From Pseudomonas saliphila (GTDB taxonomy: Bacteria; Pseudomonadota; Gammaproteobacteria; Pseudomonadales; Pseudomonadaceae), in the NCBI RefSeq assembly GCF_008638345.1, contig NZ_VTVA01000001.1, forward strand, positions 62,001 through 126,000: 64,000 bases of DNA, given 5' to 3'. The notes beneath the pieces are model-generated. The model did not search any database, was not told the origin of the DNA, and saw only the letters and a program-made list of their open reading frames with translations. This document shows, one piece after another, positions 35,439 to 44,428 of this stretch. The position numbers and the translations under genes were made by a program. Positions within the stretch are counted from its first letter, which is position 1; each line of letters opens with the position of its first letter.

Positions 35439-36293
35439 ATGCAGATCAATACAGTAGGCGTTATCGGCGCCGGCACGATGGGAAATGGCATCGCACAAAT
35501 TTGCGCCAGCGCAGGTTTGAAAGTTGTCCTGGTGGACATCGCCGAAGCCGCGTTGGACAGAGCCCTGTCAACGATCGACGCCAGTCTCGACAAGCTGATT
35601 CGAAAGGAAAGCATCACCGACAGCGATAAACAACAGACGCTGGATAACATTCACACCGATACCGATTTGCACGCTCTGGCGGGTGCCGATCTGGTGATCG
35701 AAGCGGCCTCCGAGTCCGAGCAGGTAAAGCTGTCGCTGATTCGTCAGGTAGATGAGATCGTGTCTGCCGACGCCATCATTGCCAGCAATACCTCATCCAT
35801 TTCCATCACCCGATTGGCCGCTGCCAGCAGCCGTCCGCAACGCTTCATCGGTATGCACTTCTTCAATCCCGTGCCCGTCATGGCGCTGGTCGAGTTGATT
35901 CGAGGTCTGCAGACAGATGACAAAACCCACGATGCGGCTCGCGCCTTTGCCGAGACCATCCATAAAACTGCCATCAGCGTGCGCAACCACGCCGGCTTTG
36001 CGGTCAACCGCATTCTTGTACCGATGATCAACGAGGCCGTATTCGTCCTGCAGGAAGGTATCGCCAGCGCCGAGGATATCGACATGGGCATGCGCCTGGG
36101 CTGCAGCCATCCCATCGGGCCGCTGGCACTGGCGGATCTAATCGGTCTGGATACCCTGCTGGCGGTGATGGACGTGCTCTACTCCAGCTTCAACGACAGC
36201 AAATACCGCCCCGCTCCGCTTTTGCGGGAGATGGTCGAGGCAGGTTATCTGGGCCGCAAGAGCGGTCGCGGCTTCTACCGGTATCCGGCGTAA
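35439..36293 (+). CDS. 3-hydroxyacyl-CoA dehydrogenase (HBD/PaaH type)
   Basis: A 284-aa NAD-dependent enzyme that turns 3-hydroxyacyl-CoA into 3-oxoacyl-CoA. The N-terminal VGVIGAGTMGNGIA is the NAD fold; the catalytic pair is His140 in GMHFFNPVP with Glu152 in ALVELI. The size is that of the monofunctional 3-hydroxybutyryl-CoA dehydrogenase. The ATG at 35439 lies 26 bases after the thiolase stop. It would supply the thiolase with its substrate in the 4-hydroxy acid route. Confidence 0.95.
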   Translation: MQINTVGVIGAGTMGNGIAQICASAGLKVVLVDIAEAALDRALSTIDASLDKLIRKESITDSDKQQTLDNIHTDTDLHALAGADLVIEAASESEQVKLSLIRQVDEIVSADAIIASNTSSISITRLAAASSRPQRFIGMHFFNPVPVMALVELIRGLQTDDKTHDAARAFAETIHKTAISVRNHAGFAVNRILVPMINEAVFVLQEGIASAEDIDMGMRLGCSHPIGPLALADLIGLDTLLAVMDVLYSSFNDSKYRPAPLLREMVEAGYLGRKSGRGFYRYPA

Positions 36294-36303
36294 AGGTGCG
36301 GAC

Positions 36304-37086
36304 ATGACCCAGAGAGAATCCGTAATGCCCAACTCGCCGTTAAAAATTGAACGTGACGGCGCCCTGCTCCATCTGCGCTTCAACCGACCTGCCTCGCTCA
36401 ATGCGATAGACAGTGCCATGGCCGGCGTCTTTCAGCAGTCCGTCGAACAGGCCGTGGCAGATCCCGACATTCGAGTCATTATTCTGAGCGGCGAAGGTCG
36501 CTCATTCATGGCTGGCGGGGACATCGCCCAATTCGCGGCGGATCCCGACAGCATCCCCGATAGCTTGATCGAACCGATGAATCAGGCCATCGACCTGCTC
36601 AGCCGGTGCGACAAGATCGTGCTCGGCAGCGTACAGGGCCCCATCGCTGGCGCCGGCATGAGCCTGGCCTTGGCATGTGATCTGTTGATTGCCGCGGACA
36701 CTACCCGCTTCAGCTTTGCCTATACGGCACTGGGCGTCAGTGGGGATCTGGGCATCACCTGGACGCTTCCAAGACAGCTCGGGCTGCGCCGCGCCATGTC
36801 TGTTGCACTGTTGGGAGAGACTATCAAGGCAGAGGAAGCTCTAGCGCTGGATCTGGTCAATCAGTTGGTGCCGGCTGACCAACTGGCAGAGCGCACTGAG
36901 GCATTGGCCCAACGTTTGTGCAAGCTGCCCGCGCTGGCCGCAGGCAACATCAAACGCTTGCTGCGCAGCGGCCTGGAACAGGATCTGGTCAGTCAGCTTG
37001 CAGCGGAAAAACAGGCCTTCAGCCAATGTATCGCGCATCCGGACTTTACCAATGCAGTGCAGGGGTTCCTGACCAAGCGCGGCTGA
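36304..37086 (+). CDS. Enoyl-CoA hydratase/isomerase (PaaG-like crotonase)
   Basis: A 260-aa crotonase. The oxyanion-hole segments are SFMAGGDIAQFA and VQGPIAGAGMSLALACD. The usual hydratase Glu pair is not present; instead Asp148 in GVSGDLGITWTLPRQLG aligns with the single Asp of PaaG-type isomerases. So a double-bond shift or hydration of an unusual enoyl-CoA is more likely than plain crotonase action. An alternative start is at 36325. It follows the dehydrogenase by 10 bases and closes the operon. Confidence 0.9.
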   Translation: MTQRESVMPNSPLKIERDGALLHLRFNRPASLNAIDSAMAGVFQQSVEQAVADPDIRVIILSGEGRSFMAGGDIAQFAADPDSIPDSLIEPMNQAIDLLSRCDKIVLGSVQGPIAGAGMSLALACDLLIAADTTRFSFAYTALGVSGDLGITWTLPRQLGLRRAMSVALLGETIKAEEALALDLVNQLVPADQLAERTEALAQRLCKLPALAAGNIKRLLRSGLEQDLVSQLAAEKQAFSQCIAHPDFTNAVQGFLTKRG

Positions 37087-37104
37087 TCCCGCCCCGCCTG
37101 GACC

Positions 37105-37989
37105 TCAACCGGTAGCCGTCTCCACCGAGGCGGCTTGCCGTTGGTGCAGCAACAGCCCCAGACCAATCAATACAGCGCCCCACCACACCTCAGGCGGCAG
37201 ATCTTCGGCGTTGAATACCCTGCCCACCACCAGTGCCAATACCGGAGTGATGACGAGAATCAGCGCGACACTGGCCGACTCCATATTCCGCACGATGAAG
37301 TAATACAGCGCGAAACCAAGCACCGAGCCAAGTACCCCGAGATAAACGATCGACACGCTGCTGCGCAGGCTGAAGGCGTCGGGCCAGAGCGCGCCATCCA
37401 GCCACCAGGCGAGCGTGAACAAAGGAGCCGCCACCAGCAGAGCGCCAGTCGTTGTTGCCAGAGGGTGGCTGTCATCGTTGATGACCTTGAGCCCGACCAA
37501 TGACGCGGAGTTACATAACACGCCTAGCAGTAACGCCATTATCCCCGCCGCAAAGCCCGGCTGCATGACCAGCGTGCCATCCAGAAAGATCAACGCCAGC
37601 CCAGCCAAACCCAGCAGCATGCCCGCCAACCTGAGGGGAGTAAAAGCGCGCTCTTGCAGCCACCAGGCGGCCAGCAGGCTGGTCACCAGCGGCGAGGTGC
37701 CGAAGATGACCGACATCAGTCCTGATTCGATCCGGGTCGACGCCCAGTAGACGCAGAACATGGCGAGAAATAGCCCAAGCCCCGCGCACACATAGCTGCT
37801 TATCGCACGCCGATGTAGCGCCAGAGGTATCCGCCAAAGCGCCAGCACAAGCAAAGCGCAGCCCAGCGCGAGCACCATGCGCAACATGGCAGCCAAGCTG
37901 AAACCGCTATCCACAGCGCCCCATTGAATGGCCAGCGGTGTGGTGGCCCAGATAAGGACTACCACACCGTAGGCAACCGACAGATGCAC
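37105..37989 (-). CDS. EamA/DMT-family transporter
   Basis: A membrane protein of about 294 aa with ten predicted helices in two EamA repeats (first near VVLIWATTPLAIQW, second near GIMALLLGVLCNSASLVGLK). The frame is open back to 38115, but that would overlap the reductase gene by more than 100 bases; GTG 37989, 8 bases after the reductase stop, puts the first helix at the N-terminus. No convincing Shine-Dalgarno is seen, so the start is uncertain. DMT carriers usually export metabolites; the cargo is unknown. Confidence 0.85.
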   Translation of the reverse strand: MHLSVAYGVVVLIWATTPLAIQWGAVDSGFSLAAMLRMVLALGCALLVLALWRIPLALHRRAISSYVCAGLGLFLAMFCVYWASTRIESGLMSVIFGTSPLVTSLLAAWWLQERAFTPLRLAGMLLGLAGLALIFLDGTLVMQPGFAAGIMALLLGVLCNSASLVGLKVINDDSHPLATTTGALLVAAPLFTLAWWLDGALWPDAFSLRSSVSIVYLGVLGSVLGFALYYFIVRNMESASVALILVITPVLALVVGRVFNAEDLPPEVWWGAVLIGLGLLLHQRQAASVETATG

Positions 37990-37996
37990 TGCGGGC

Positions 37997-38962
37997 TTAG
38001 AGGTCAAGTACCAGCCGCTTGCTGACGGATCTCGAGCAGCACGGGGTAAACCAGCCTTCGTCGTCACGTTCCGAGTCGCTGAGCACCTGATCCCTGTGGT
38101 CAGGTGTGCCTTCAATTACCCGGGTGATGCACGCGCCGCAGATGCCTTGCTCACAGGAGGTCATTATCTCGACGCCGGCCTCAGCAAGGACCGAAACAAT
38201 GCTTTCATCTTCCCCGACCTGATACACCTGGCCACTGCTGGCAACCTGCACTTCAAAGGTTTTGTCGTCACTGGTATCAACCGGCTTGGCGCTGAAGAAC
38301 TCGAAGTGAATGCGCTCCTCGGGCCAGCCCTGGGCCCGGGCAGTCGAGGTAACGAAATCGATGTAGCCACTGGGCCCACATACATAGAGATGGCAATCCT
38401 CACCGGCTGCCTGAAGAACCGCAGGCAGATCGAGCCTTTGCTCAGCCGGACCATCGTCGAAGTGAAAATGCACCCTGGACGCAAACGCTGACTCGCGGAT
38501 GCGATTCACAAAGGCCATGCGCTCTTCGCTGCGCGAGGAATAATGCATGGTGAAATCTGCATCGATTTTCGCCAGGCGCTCGGCCATACAGAGAATTGGG
38601 GTCACCCCGATGCCGCCGGCAAGCAGTAATGACTTGTGGGCATTGTGCGCCAGCGGGAAGTGGTTGCGCGGCAGGCTGATCCGCAGCACCTGCCCTTCCT
38701 GCAGCTCATCATGCACCGCGATAGAGCCACCGCGGGAAGCGGGGTCGCGAAGCACACCAATCACATAACGGTGATCTTCAGAGGAGTCGTTGCATAACGA
38801 GTACTGGCGAACGAGACCAGGGCGTATTTCCACGTCGATATGCGATCCAGCACTGAAGCCAGGCAGCTTGCTGCCATCGGTGGGCTCCAGCTCCAGAGAT
38901 GTAATATCCAGTGCTTCCATGGTCTTACGGGCAATACGAACATTCAGAGAGGCAGTATCCAT
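37997..38962 (-). CDS. PDR/VanB-family oxygenase reductase (FMN, 2Fe-2S)
   Basis: A 321-aa reductase with the order FMN domain (Arg52-Gln-Tyr54-Ser55), NADH domain (AGGIGVTPI at 115-123, then YVCGPSGY) and C-terminal plant-type ferredoxin with Cys270, Cys275, Cys278 and Cys308. This is the phthalate dioxygenase reductase/VanB layout, which passes electrons from NADH straight to Rieske oxygenases. It is the only such reductase in the window, so it may serve several of the four oxygenase alpha subunits nearby. It lies 23 bases after the CoA ligase gene. Confidence 0.95.
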   Translation of the reverse strand: MDTASLNVRIARKTMEALDITSLELEPTDGSKLPGFSAGSHIDVEIRPGLVRQYSLCNDSSEDHRYVIGVLRDPASRGGSIAVHDELQEGQVLRISLPRNHFPLAHNAHKSLLLAGGIGVTPILCMAERLAKIDADFTMHYSSRSEERMAFVNRIRESAFASRVHFHFDDGPAEQRLDLPAVLQAAGEDCHLYVCGPSGYIDFVTSTARAQGWPEERIHFEFFSAKPVDTSDDKTFEVQVASSGQVYQVGEDESIVSVLAEAGVEIMTSCEQGICGACITRVIEGTPDHRDQVLSDSERDDEGWFTPCCSRSVSKRLVLDL

Positions 38963-38984
38963 GGAGAAATCCTATTTGTTTTTA

Positions 38985-40622
38985 TCAAGCGGCATCGTTT
39001 TCCAGGCGCTGGCGGATATCCGCGCGCAACTGGTCTTTTCTGATTTTCCCCGACGCTGTTCGAGGAAAGTCGTCGACTACTATCAATCGTTCGGGAATCT
39101 TTTGTCGGGCAACACCGGCGCTCAGCACGTTCTGCACCATGTCGTTCAGCGTTAGCTGTGCGCCTTCACGCAGGATGACATAGGCACATAGGGTTTCACC
39201 CAGACGCGCATGCGGCATGGAAACAACCGCAGCCTCATCTATTTGTGGCACCTGATGCAGAATGTCTTCTACCTCCTTGGCACTGATTTTTTCGCCACCC
39301 CGATTGATTAAATCCTTTTTGCGCCCGGTGATGACGATGGCGTTGCCGTGTACCACCTTGCCAAGATCGCCGGTGGCGAAATAGCCCTCTGCATCAAAGC
39401 TGGCCGCCGTCTGTTGTGCATCGGCATAGCCCAGGAACATCGCCGGGCCTCGAATCATCAACTCACCCTCGCTGCCTTCAGGCAGTGAGCGGCCGTCGTC
39501 ATCGACCACCTTGACGTCGTAGTCCATGATTTCGCCATCCGTCGTCGCCGCCAGTTCAAGCTGATCCTCGCCAACGAAGCCCAGGGTGACCAAGGGGACT
39601 TCGCTGGAGCCGAAAACCCTGAATGCCCGGCACTGCTCAAGGACTTCGCCAGCCTTGTAGATCAATGCGGGAGGCACCTCGGCTCCGCCACAGGCAAAGG
39701 CGCGCAGTGAAGGTAAGCGACGACCATGCTTTTCCGCCTGAGCCAACAGCTCGTGCAGGAATGGCGTCGCGCCCAGGCTCACAGTCACCTGCTCGCGATC
39801 AATGATTTCCAACGCTTCCTGCGCGTCCCAGCGATCCATGAAAACAGTCCGGGCAGGCAGGTAGAACGGCAGTTCCAGACCACTCAATCCGGTGACGTGG
39901 GTCACTGGCGAAGCCATCAGCAGAATGCCGTTGTGTCCGCCGGCCCAGTGCTCAAAGCCGCGCTTGAGCCGGATCGGGCCGGAATTGTGCGAGTGCAGCA
40001 CGGCCTTGGGCTTGCCGGTGGTGCCTGAGGTATAGAGCACCAGCTTCACCGAGTTGGCGTCCACGTCTGGTAGATCGGTTGCTGCGCGGCCTTCGGCCAG
40101 CAGGCTTTGATAATCATCCGTTACCGGCTGCTCGCCTCGTACCTGACAGAGCACTCGCAGAGCAGGTAGCTCGGCAGCCAGACCCTGCATCATTTCGGCG
40201 TAATCGAACCCGCGATACACCGATGGGAAAAATGCAGCTTTCACCCCTGCATCAGCCAGCATGAAGGCGACTTCGGCGTTGCGATAGATCGATACCACAG
40301 GAACAATCACCAGTCCCAGCAAGCTAGCCGCAAGATCCACCACTGCTGCTTCGCGCCAATTGGGCAGCTGGAAGCTGATAGCGTCGCCCTGAACCAGTCC
40401 TCGACGCTGCAGCGCACCCGCCAGAAGCAACGCATCGTCTAGCAGTCCGCTGATATTGCAGGGTTGCCCTTCAAATACATGGGTGATGCGTAAGGGGTCC
40501 TCGGCCACAATCTCTTTGGCCATGTCGGCTATGGTCTTGCCGACCCACTTACCACTTGCGGCATTCCGATCAATCGTTTCTTGATCCAGGCGAACAGTCC
40601 AGCCGCTGATATCTTTTTGCAT
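38985..40622 (-). CDS. AMP-dependent acyl-CoA ligase (cyclohexanecarboxylate-CoA ligase-like)
   Basis: A 545-aa adenylate-forming ligase. The phosphate loop is LYTSGTTGKPKAVLHSHN near residue 200; INRGGEKISAKEVEDIL and the catalytic lysine in PRTASGKIRKDQLR close the C-terminal domain. It makes a CoA ester from a carboxylic acid, and its sequence style is that of ligases for cyclic or branched acids rather than straight fatty acids. ATG 40622 with GGAGTGA ahead is preferred over GTG 40631. It is followed by the reductase and preceded by the acyl-CoA dehydrogenase pair, all leftward. Confidence 0.92.
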   Translation of the reverse strand: MQKDISGWTVRLDQETIDRNAASGKWVGKTIADMAKEIVAEDPLRITHVFEGQPCNISGLLDDALLLAGALQRRGLVQGDAISFQLPNWREAAVVDLAASLLGLVIVPVVSIYRNAEVAFMLADAGVKAAFFPSVYRGFDYAEMMQGLAAELPALRVLCQVRGEQPVTDDYQSLLAEGRAATDLPDVDANSVKLVLYTSGTTGKPKAVLHSHNSGPIRLKRGFEHWAGGHNGILLMASPVTHVTGLSGLELPFYLPARTVFMDRWDAQEALEIIDREQVTVSLGATPFLHELLAQAEKHGRRLPSLRAFACGGAEVPPALIYKAGEVLEQCRAFRVFGSSEVPLVTLGFVGEDQLELAATTDGEIMDYDVKVVDDDGRSLPEGSEGELMIRGPAMFLGYADAQQTAASFDAEGYFATGDLGKVVHGNAIVITGRKKDLINRGGEKISAKEVEDILHQVPQIDEAAVVSMPHARLGETLCAYVILREGAQLTLNDMVQNVLSAGVARQKIPERLIVVDDFPRTASGKIRKDQLRADIRQRLENDAA

Positions 40623-40642
40623 TTTTCTCACTCCAGGATCAG

Positions 40643-41731
40643 TCAGGCAGCGCCCAGGCTGCTTTCAACAAAACGCGAGAAATGCTGATCGCGTCCGCCC
40701 AGTAGATTATTGAGCAACATAATCCGGCGGTAGAAATGGCTGACATTGAGCTCTTCGGTGATGCCCAGGCCGCCGTGCATCTGCACGGCTTCGTTGGCTA
40801 CCTTCCGTGCTGCCTGACTGATATAGGCTCGAGCGCCACTGACGATACGCGACCGTTCGGCAGCAGGCTGGCTGATCGCCCGCTCAGCAGCCCGGGTCAG
40901 CGCGAACGCCTCCTGGCGCAGCAAATACAGATCTGCCATGCGGTGCTGCAGCGCCTGATTGGTTGCCAGCGGCCGGCCAAATTGTGTGCGCACCTTGAGA
41001 TAGTCATTGGTGGTATTCAACAACGCATCGATCATGCCGCAGGCTTCCGCACACAACGCTGCATTAGCCTCATCAACTAGCAAGTCGATGTGCTGCTCGA
41101 TGCTCAGGCCATCCGCAGGCGTGTCCAGCAATTCCACTTCGGCGTTGTCTAGCACTACTCTGGCGGCGCCTCTGCCATCCAGCAGGCGGCACGGATTGCG
41201 CTGCACACCGGGGGCAGACGCATTGACCAGGCCCAGCTTTATTTCACCGGCGCCCGTGCGTACCGCAACCAGGAATCCATGTGCGGCATCGCCGTGTATC
41301 ACCAGATCCAGCCGACCGCTCAGCCTGTTATCTTCCAGCAGACAATCGTCAGCATGTTCCAGCGAACAGCTGAACAGCATCTGGCCGGAACCCAGCCCCT
41401 GCAATAAGCGCTCACGCTGCCCAGCATCGCCCAGCCGCGCCACCAGCGTGGTAGACAGGATACCGCTGATCAGAAATGGCTCCTGCATCAAATATTTCCC
41501 GACCACCTCCATCAAGGCACCGACTGAATTGGCATCGCCATCCAGACCGTCCATATCTTCGGGCAAGCGCAGAGTCAGAAAGCCAAACTCGGCCAGATCG
41601 TTCCAGACCTTTTCGTTGTACCCGCTGGAGTCTTTCAACATGCCCAGCCGGTCATTAAAGGCATAGTTATCCGCTGCGTACCGCTCAAGGCTGTCGCGCA
41701 GCATGCCAATGGTTTCAAGATCAGTTGTCAT
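40643..41731 (-). CDS. Acyl-CoA dehydrogenase, small subunit of a paired enzyme
   Basis: A 362-aa acyl-CoA dehydrogenase fold with an irregular sequence: the FAD/substrate middle region is weak (LFSCSLEHADDCLLEDNRLSGRLD) while the C-terminal domain keeps QMHGGLGITEELNVSHFYRR. No acceptable catalytic Glu is seen at either usual place. It starts inside the stop of the next acyl-CoA dehydrogenase (ATGA). Such pairs form alpha2beta2 enzymes in steroid side-chain degradation (ChsE1-ChsE2 and FadE types), where one subunit is degenerate. This would be the degenerate partner. Confidence 0.9.
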   Translation of the reverse strand: MTTDLETIGMLRDSLERYAADNYAFNDRLGMLKDSSGYNEKVWNDLAEFGFLTLRLPEDMDGLDGDANSVGALMEVVGKYLMQEPFLISGILSTTLVARLGDAGQRERLLQGLGSGQMLFSCSLEHADDCLLEDNRLSGRLDLVIHGDAAHGFLVAVRTGAGEIKLGLVNASAPGVQRNPCRLLDGRGAARVVLDNAEVELLDTPADGLSIEQHIDLLVDEANAALCAEACGMIDALLNTTNDYLKVRTQFGRPLATNQALQHRMADLYLLRQEAFALTRAAERAISQPAAERSRIVSGARAYISQAARKVANEAVQMHGGLGITEELNVSHFYRRIMLLNNLLGGRDQHFSRFVESSLGAA

Positions 41732-42930
41732 AGGCCGAGCACCACCTTGGCGATAATATTGCGTTGCACTTCGGATGAGCCGCCAAAAATGGTATTGGCG
41801 CGGTTGTAGAAGTGCTCCTTGAGGATGCCGCCGGTATCTTGCGGACCAAGAGGTGGCAGCCCGTCAGCCGTGTGCAATGCAGCTGGGTCGAACACCATAG
41901 CCGCCTCGCCCATGGCATCCAGTAACGCATCCGTCACCTCCTGATACAGCTCGGTGCCTCGAATCTTGACCAGCGAAGCCTCACCACCATTATCACGCTC
42001 TTCGAGCATCGCCATCACTGCGTCATAGGAAGCCACTTCGAGTGCGAGAAAACGCAACTCGAATTCGCCAATACGATTGCGCATGAGCGGCTGGTTGATC
42101 AGCGGCTCACCATTAACCTGGGTTTCACGTGCGTACAGTGTGAGTCGATCCAGAACATGCCTCGCCTGGCCCACGATGGCGCCGGCGGTGCGCTCGTTCT
42201 TCAGCAGAAATTTGGCGTAGGTCCAGCCAGCACCTTCCTCGCCGACCAGGTGCGCCGCCGGCACGCGGACGTCTTCCAGCCAGACTTCGTTGACATGGTG
42301 GTAGCCGTCCATGGTGCTGATCGGCTTGACCGTTACACCCTTGCTGCGCATATCGATCAACAGAAAGGAGATGCCACTCTGAGGCTTACCTTCGGTGCTC
42401 GTGCGCACCAGGCAGAATAACCAGTCAGCCCACTGGGCGTAGGTGGTCCAGACCTTCTGGCCATTAACCACATAGTCATCCCCATCCCGGATTGCACGGG
42501 TACGCAGGCCAGCGAGGTCAGAGCCGGCGTTCGGCTCAGAATAGCCCTGCGCCCAGAACTCTTCTGTTTTGACGATGCCTGGCAGAAACCGTCGCTTCTG
42601 CTCGTCACTGCCGAACGTGTAAATAACCGGGCCCACGTATTTGACACCGAAGGGGATGACCCACGGACAGCCCAGCCTGGCCAGTTCGTCTTCGAACACG
42701 AAGCGCTCAAGCAATGACCACTCCTGGCCGCCATGTTCCTTCGGCCAGTGACCTACAGCCCAGCCCTTCTGGTCCAGTAGCTGCATCCACTGCAGATAGT
42801 CCTGCTTGTCCAGCACCTGATGCCGGTGTGATTTATCGCGCAGCCCAGCTGGCATCTCGTTGCGGTAAAAATGCCTTACCGCCTCGCGCAGCTGTTGCGC
42901 CTTGTCCAATACGCTATTGTTCATTGTCAT
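41728..42930 (-). CDS. Acyl-CoA dehydrogenase, catalytic subunit of a paired enzyme
   Basis: A 400-aa acyl-CoA dehydrogenase with good flavin and substrate blocks (QGYSEPNAGSDLAGLRT, VNGQKVWTTYAQWADW). The MCAD catalytic Glu position is Gly (IFGGSSEVQRNIIAK), but Glu246 in KNERTAG sits at the isovaleryl-CoA dehydrogenase/ChsE-type position and can be the base. Stop and start overlap the next gene by 4 bases. I infer a heterotetramer that desaturates an alpha-branched or ring-attached acyl-CoA. A strong terminator separates it from the oxygenase gene upstream, so it needs its own promoter. Confidence 0.93.
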   Translation of the reverse strand: MTMNNSVLDKAQQLREAVRHFYRNEMPAGLRDKSHRHQVLDKQDYLQWMQLLDQKGWAVGHWPKEHGGQEWSLLERFVFEDELARLGCPWVIPFGVKYVGPVIYTFGSDEQKRRFLPGIVKTEEFWAQGYSEPNAGSDLAGLRTRAIRDGDDYVVNGQKVWTTYAQWADWLFCLVRTSTEGKPQSGISFLLIDMRSKGVTVKPISTMDGYHHVNEVWLEDVRVPAAHLVGEEGAGWTYAKFLLKNERTAGAIVGQARHVLDRLTLYARETQVNGEPLINQPLMRNRIGEFELRFLALEVASYDAVMAMLEERDNGGEASLVKIRGTELYQEVTDALLDAMGEAAMVFDPAALHTADGLPPLGPQDTGGILKEHFYNRANTIFGGSSEVQRNIIAKVVLGL

Positions 42931-42954
42931 CTCTCGAGCCCGGTCAGTTGCTGC

Positions 42955-42987
42955 AAAAAAATAACCCGCCCATGCTGCCGAGCGGGC
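42955..42987 (-). terminator. Rho-independent terminator after the first Rieske gene
   Basis: On the leftward strand a GC hairpin (CCCGC with GCGGG, about 42965-42986) is followed by TTATTTTTTT (42964-42955), right after the stop of the Rieske gene at 42994. It ends the DUF35 - thiolase-like - oxygenase transcript. Confidence 0.8.
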
Positions 42988-42993
42988 ACGCTG

Positions 42994-44388
42994 CTACTTG
43001 CCCAGACCCAGGTATTTATCCAATGTCAGGTGATGGTGGCGAATGCGGCTTTCCTGGTAGCTGGCAAGCGTGACCTTACCTTTCGTCGAGGCTTTCAAGC
43101 CCTTGGTCATGGCATCCAGGTTACTCATATCCTGATCAAACACTGGTCCCAACGCGCCCAGCTCGGGGGCTTTGGAAAAATCGACGTCATCCGGCAGACT
43201 GGTCAATCGAGCGCCAGGAGGACAGGCCTCACCTTTCTTATGGCGACCCAGCACCCAGATATCAAATATGCAGCTTTCATGGTTGTCACCGTCAGGAATA
43301 GCGCGATAGACGATGTTGCCGAAATAACCGGCCCACACCTGAGTGTTAGGAAAGATGGAGTACAGGAGAGCGTCCTGCAGTTCCGCAAGCGTGGCCTGGG
43401 ACAGGTCGTCGCCCGACGCTTCGGCAAACATCCTACGATTCATCTCGCCGATGTATTCTCGGGCAGACATCCCTTCCGGCAAGACGTGACGGCTGCTGTC
43501 CGCATCGGCCATACGCCCGGACTCTTCCAGAATGTCGTGCAACACCAGCGCCTGGTCCACATCCTCCAGGTTCGAGCTGGTGACGCCCATCGGCGTAACG
43601 CTGCGGCTGATATTGTCGCCGTACATGTCGTACTGGCTGTCGATATCGCCGGTAAAGGTCATGATTTGCGGATGCGTCGCCCGGGTATGCATGGATTCCA
43701 TAAAGGCTTCCTGGGCAACTTTCCAGTTACAGGGCATACGCCGCTGCACATGGGCGATGGATACCGAACGCTCCATGCTGTAATCCTTGAAGTGCTCAGG
43801 CATGACCCCGATGTGCTCGGTGAGCGAGGGCGCATCCGCATCGGGATTGATAAAGACAAATCCAGCCCAGGTATCTACCTGCACTTCTGGTAGCTTCATC
43901 TCACAGGGATCGACATGCTTAAAATCCCATTTCGTCGGCATGCTCTTGAATTCGCCCTGCAGATCCCAGGTAAAACCGTGGAAGGGACAGCGCAACTGGT
44001 TTACCGCGCCGCCACTCATGCGCAACGCCCGGCCCCGATGCAGACAGGAGTTGTGGAAGCCACGAATGACGCCGTCTTGACCGCGCATGACAATGATCGA
44101 TGCATTAACGATGTCGTACACCACGTGATCGCCCGGCTTCTGTATGTCTTCCTCTCGGCAGACCATCTGCCATGCTTTAGTCCAGAGCTTTTCCGCCTCG
44201 AGCTCGTGGAACCAGCGCGCGCTATAGCGCTCGATGGGCATGTCCTCATCCGAAAAACCAGGAAAATTGGATTTCAGCCGATCCGGGACGGGGACTTTTT
44301 CCTGTTTCAGGAGCTCCTGGAACATATTCGGGTTGCCCACTTCTTCCGGTGGAAGAACGGTAAATTTTGCTTGCTTCAAGTTGCTCAT
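42994..44388 (-). CDS. Rieske oxygenase alpha subunit (1 of 4)
   Basis: A 464-aa aromatic-ring-hydroxylating type oxygenase. The Rieske 2Fe-2S site is CLHRG...CPFHG (C-x-H-x16-C-x2-H) near residues 115-137. The mononuclear iron motif is ESMHTRATHP, with two His four apart; the bridging acid is Glu rather than Asp and the usual Tyr before His is Met. ATG 44388 with GAGGG ahead is chosen; the frame opens at 44415. It is the most divergent of the four oxygenases here and lies after the thiolase-like gene. Confidence 0.93.
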   Translation of the reverse strand: MSNLKQAKFTVLPPEEVGNPNMFQELLKQEKVPVPDRLKSNFPGFSDEDMPIERYSARWFHELEAEKLWTKAWQMVCREEDIQKPGDHVVYDIVNASIIVMRGQDGVIRGFHNSCLHRGRALRMSGGAVNQLRCPFHGFTWDLQGEFKSMPTKWDFKHVDPCEMKLPEVQVDTWAGFVFINPDADAPSLTEHIGVMPEHFKDYSMERSVSIAHVQRRMPCNWKVAQEAFMESMHTRATHPQIMTFTGDIDSQYDMYGDNISRSVTPMGVTSSNLEDVDQALVLHDILEESGRMADADSSRHVLPEGMSAREYIGEMNRRMFAEASGDDLSQATLAELQDALLYSIFPNTQVWAGYFGNIVYRAIPDGDNHESCIFDIWVLGRHKKGEACPPGARLTSLPDDVDFSKAPELGALGPVFDQDMSNLDAMTKGLKASTKGKVTLASYQESRIRHHHLTLDKYLGLGK

Positions 44389-44428
44389 GCTGACGCCCTC
44401 ATTATTTTTATACACGCTGCTGCAAGTA

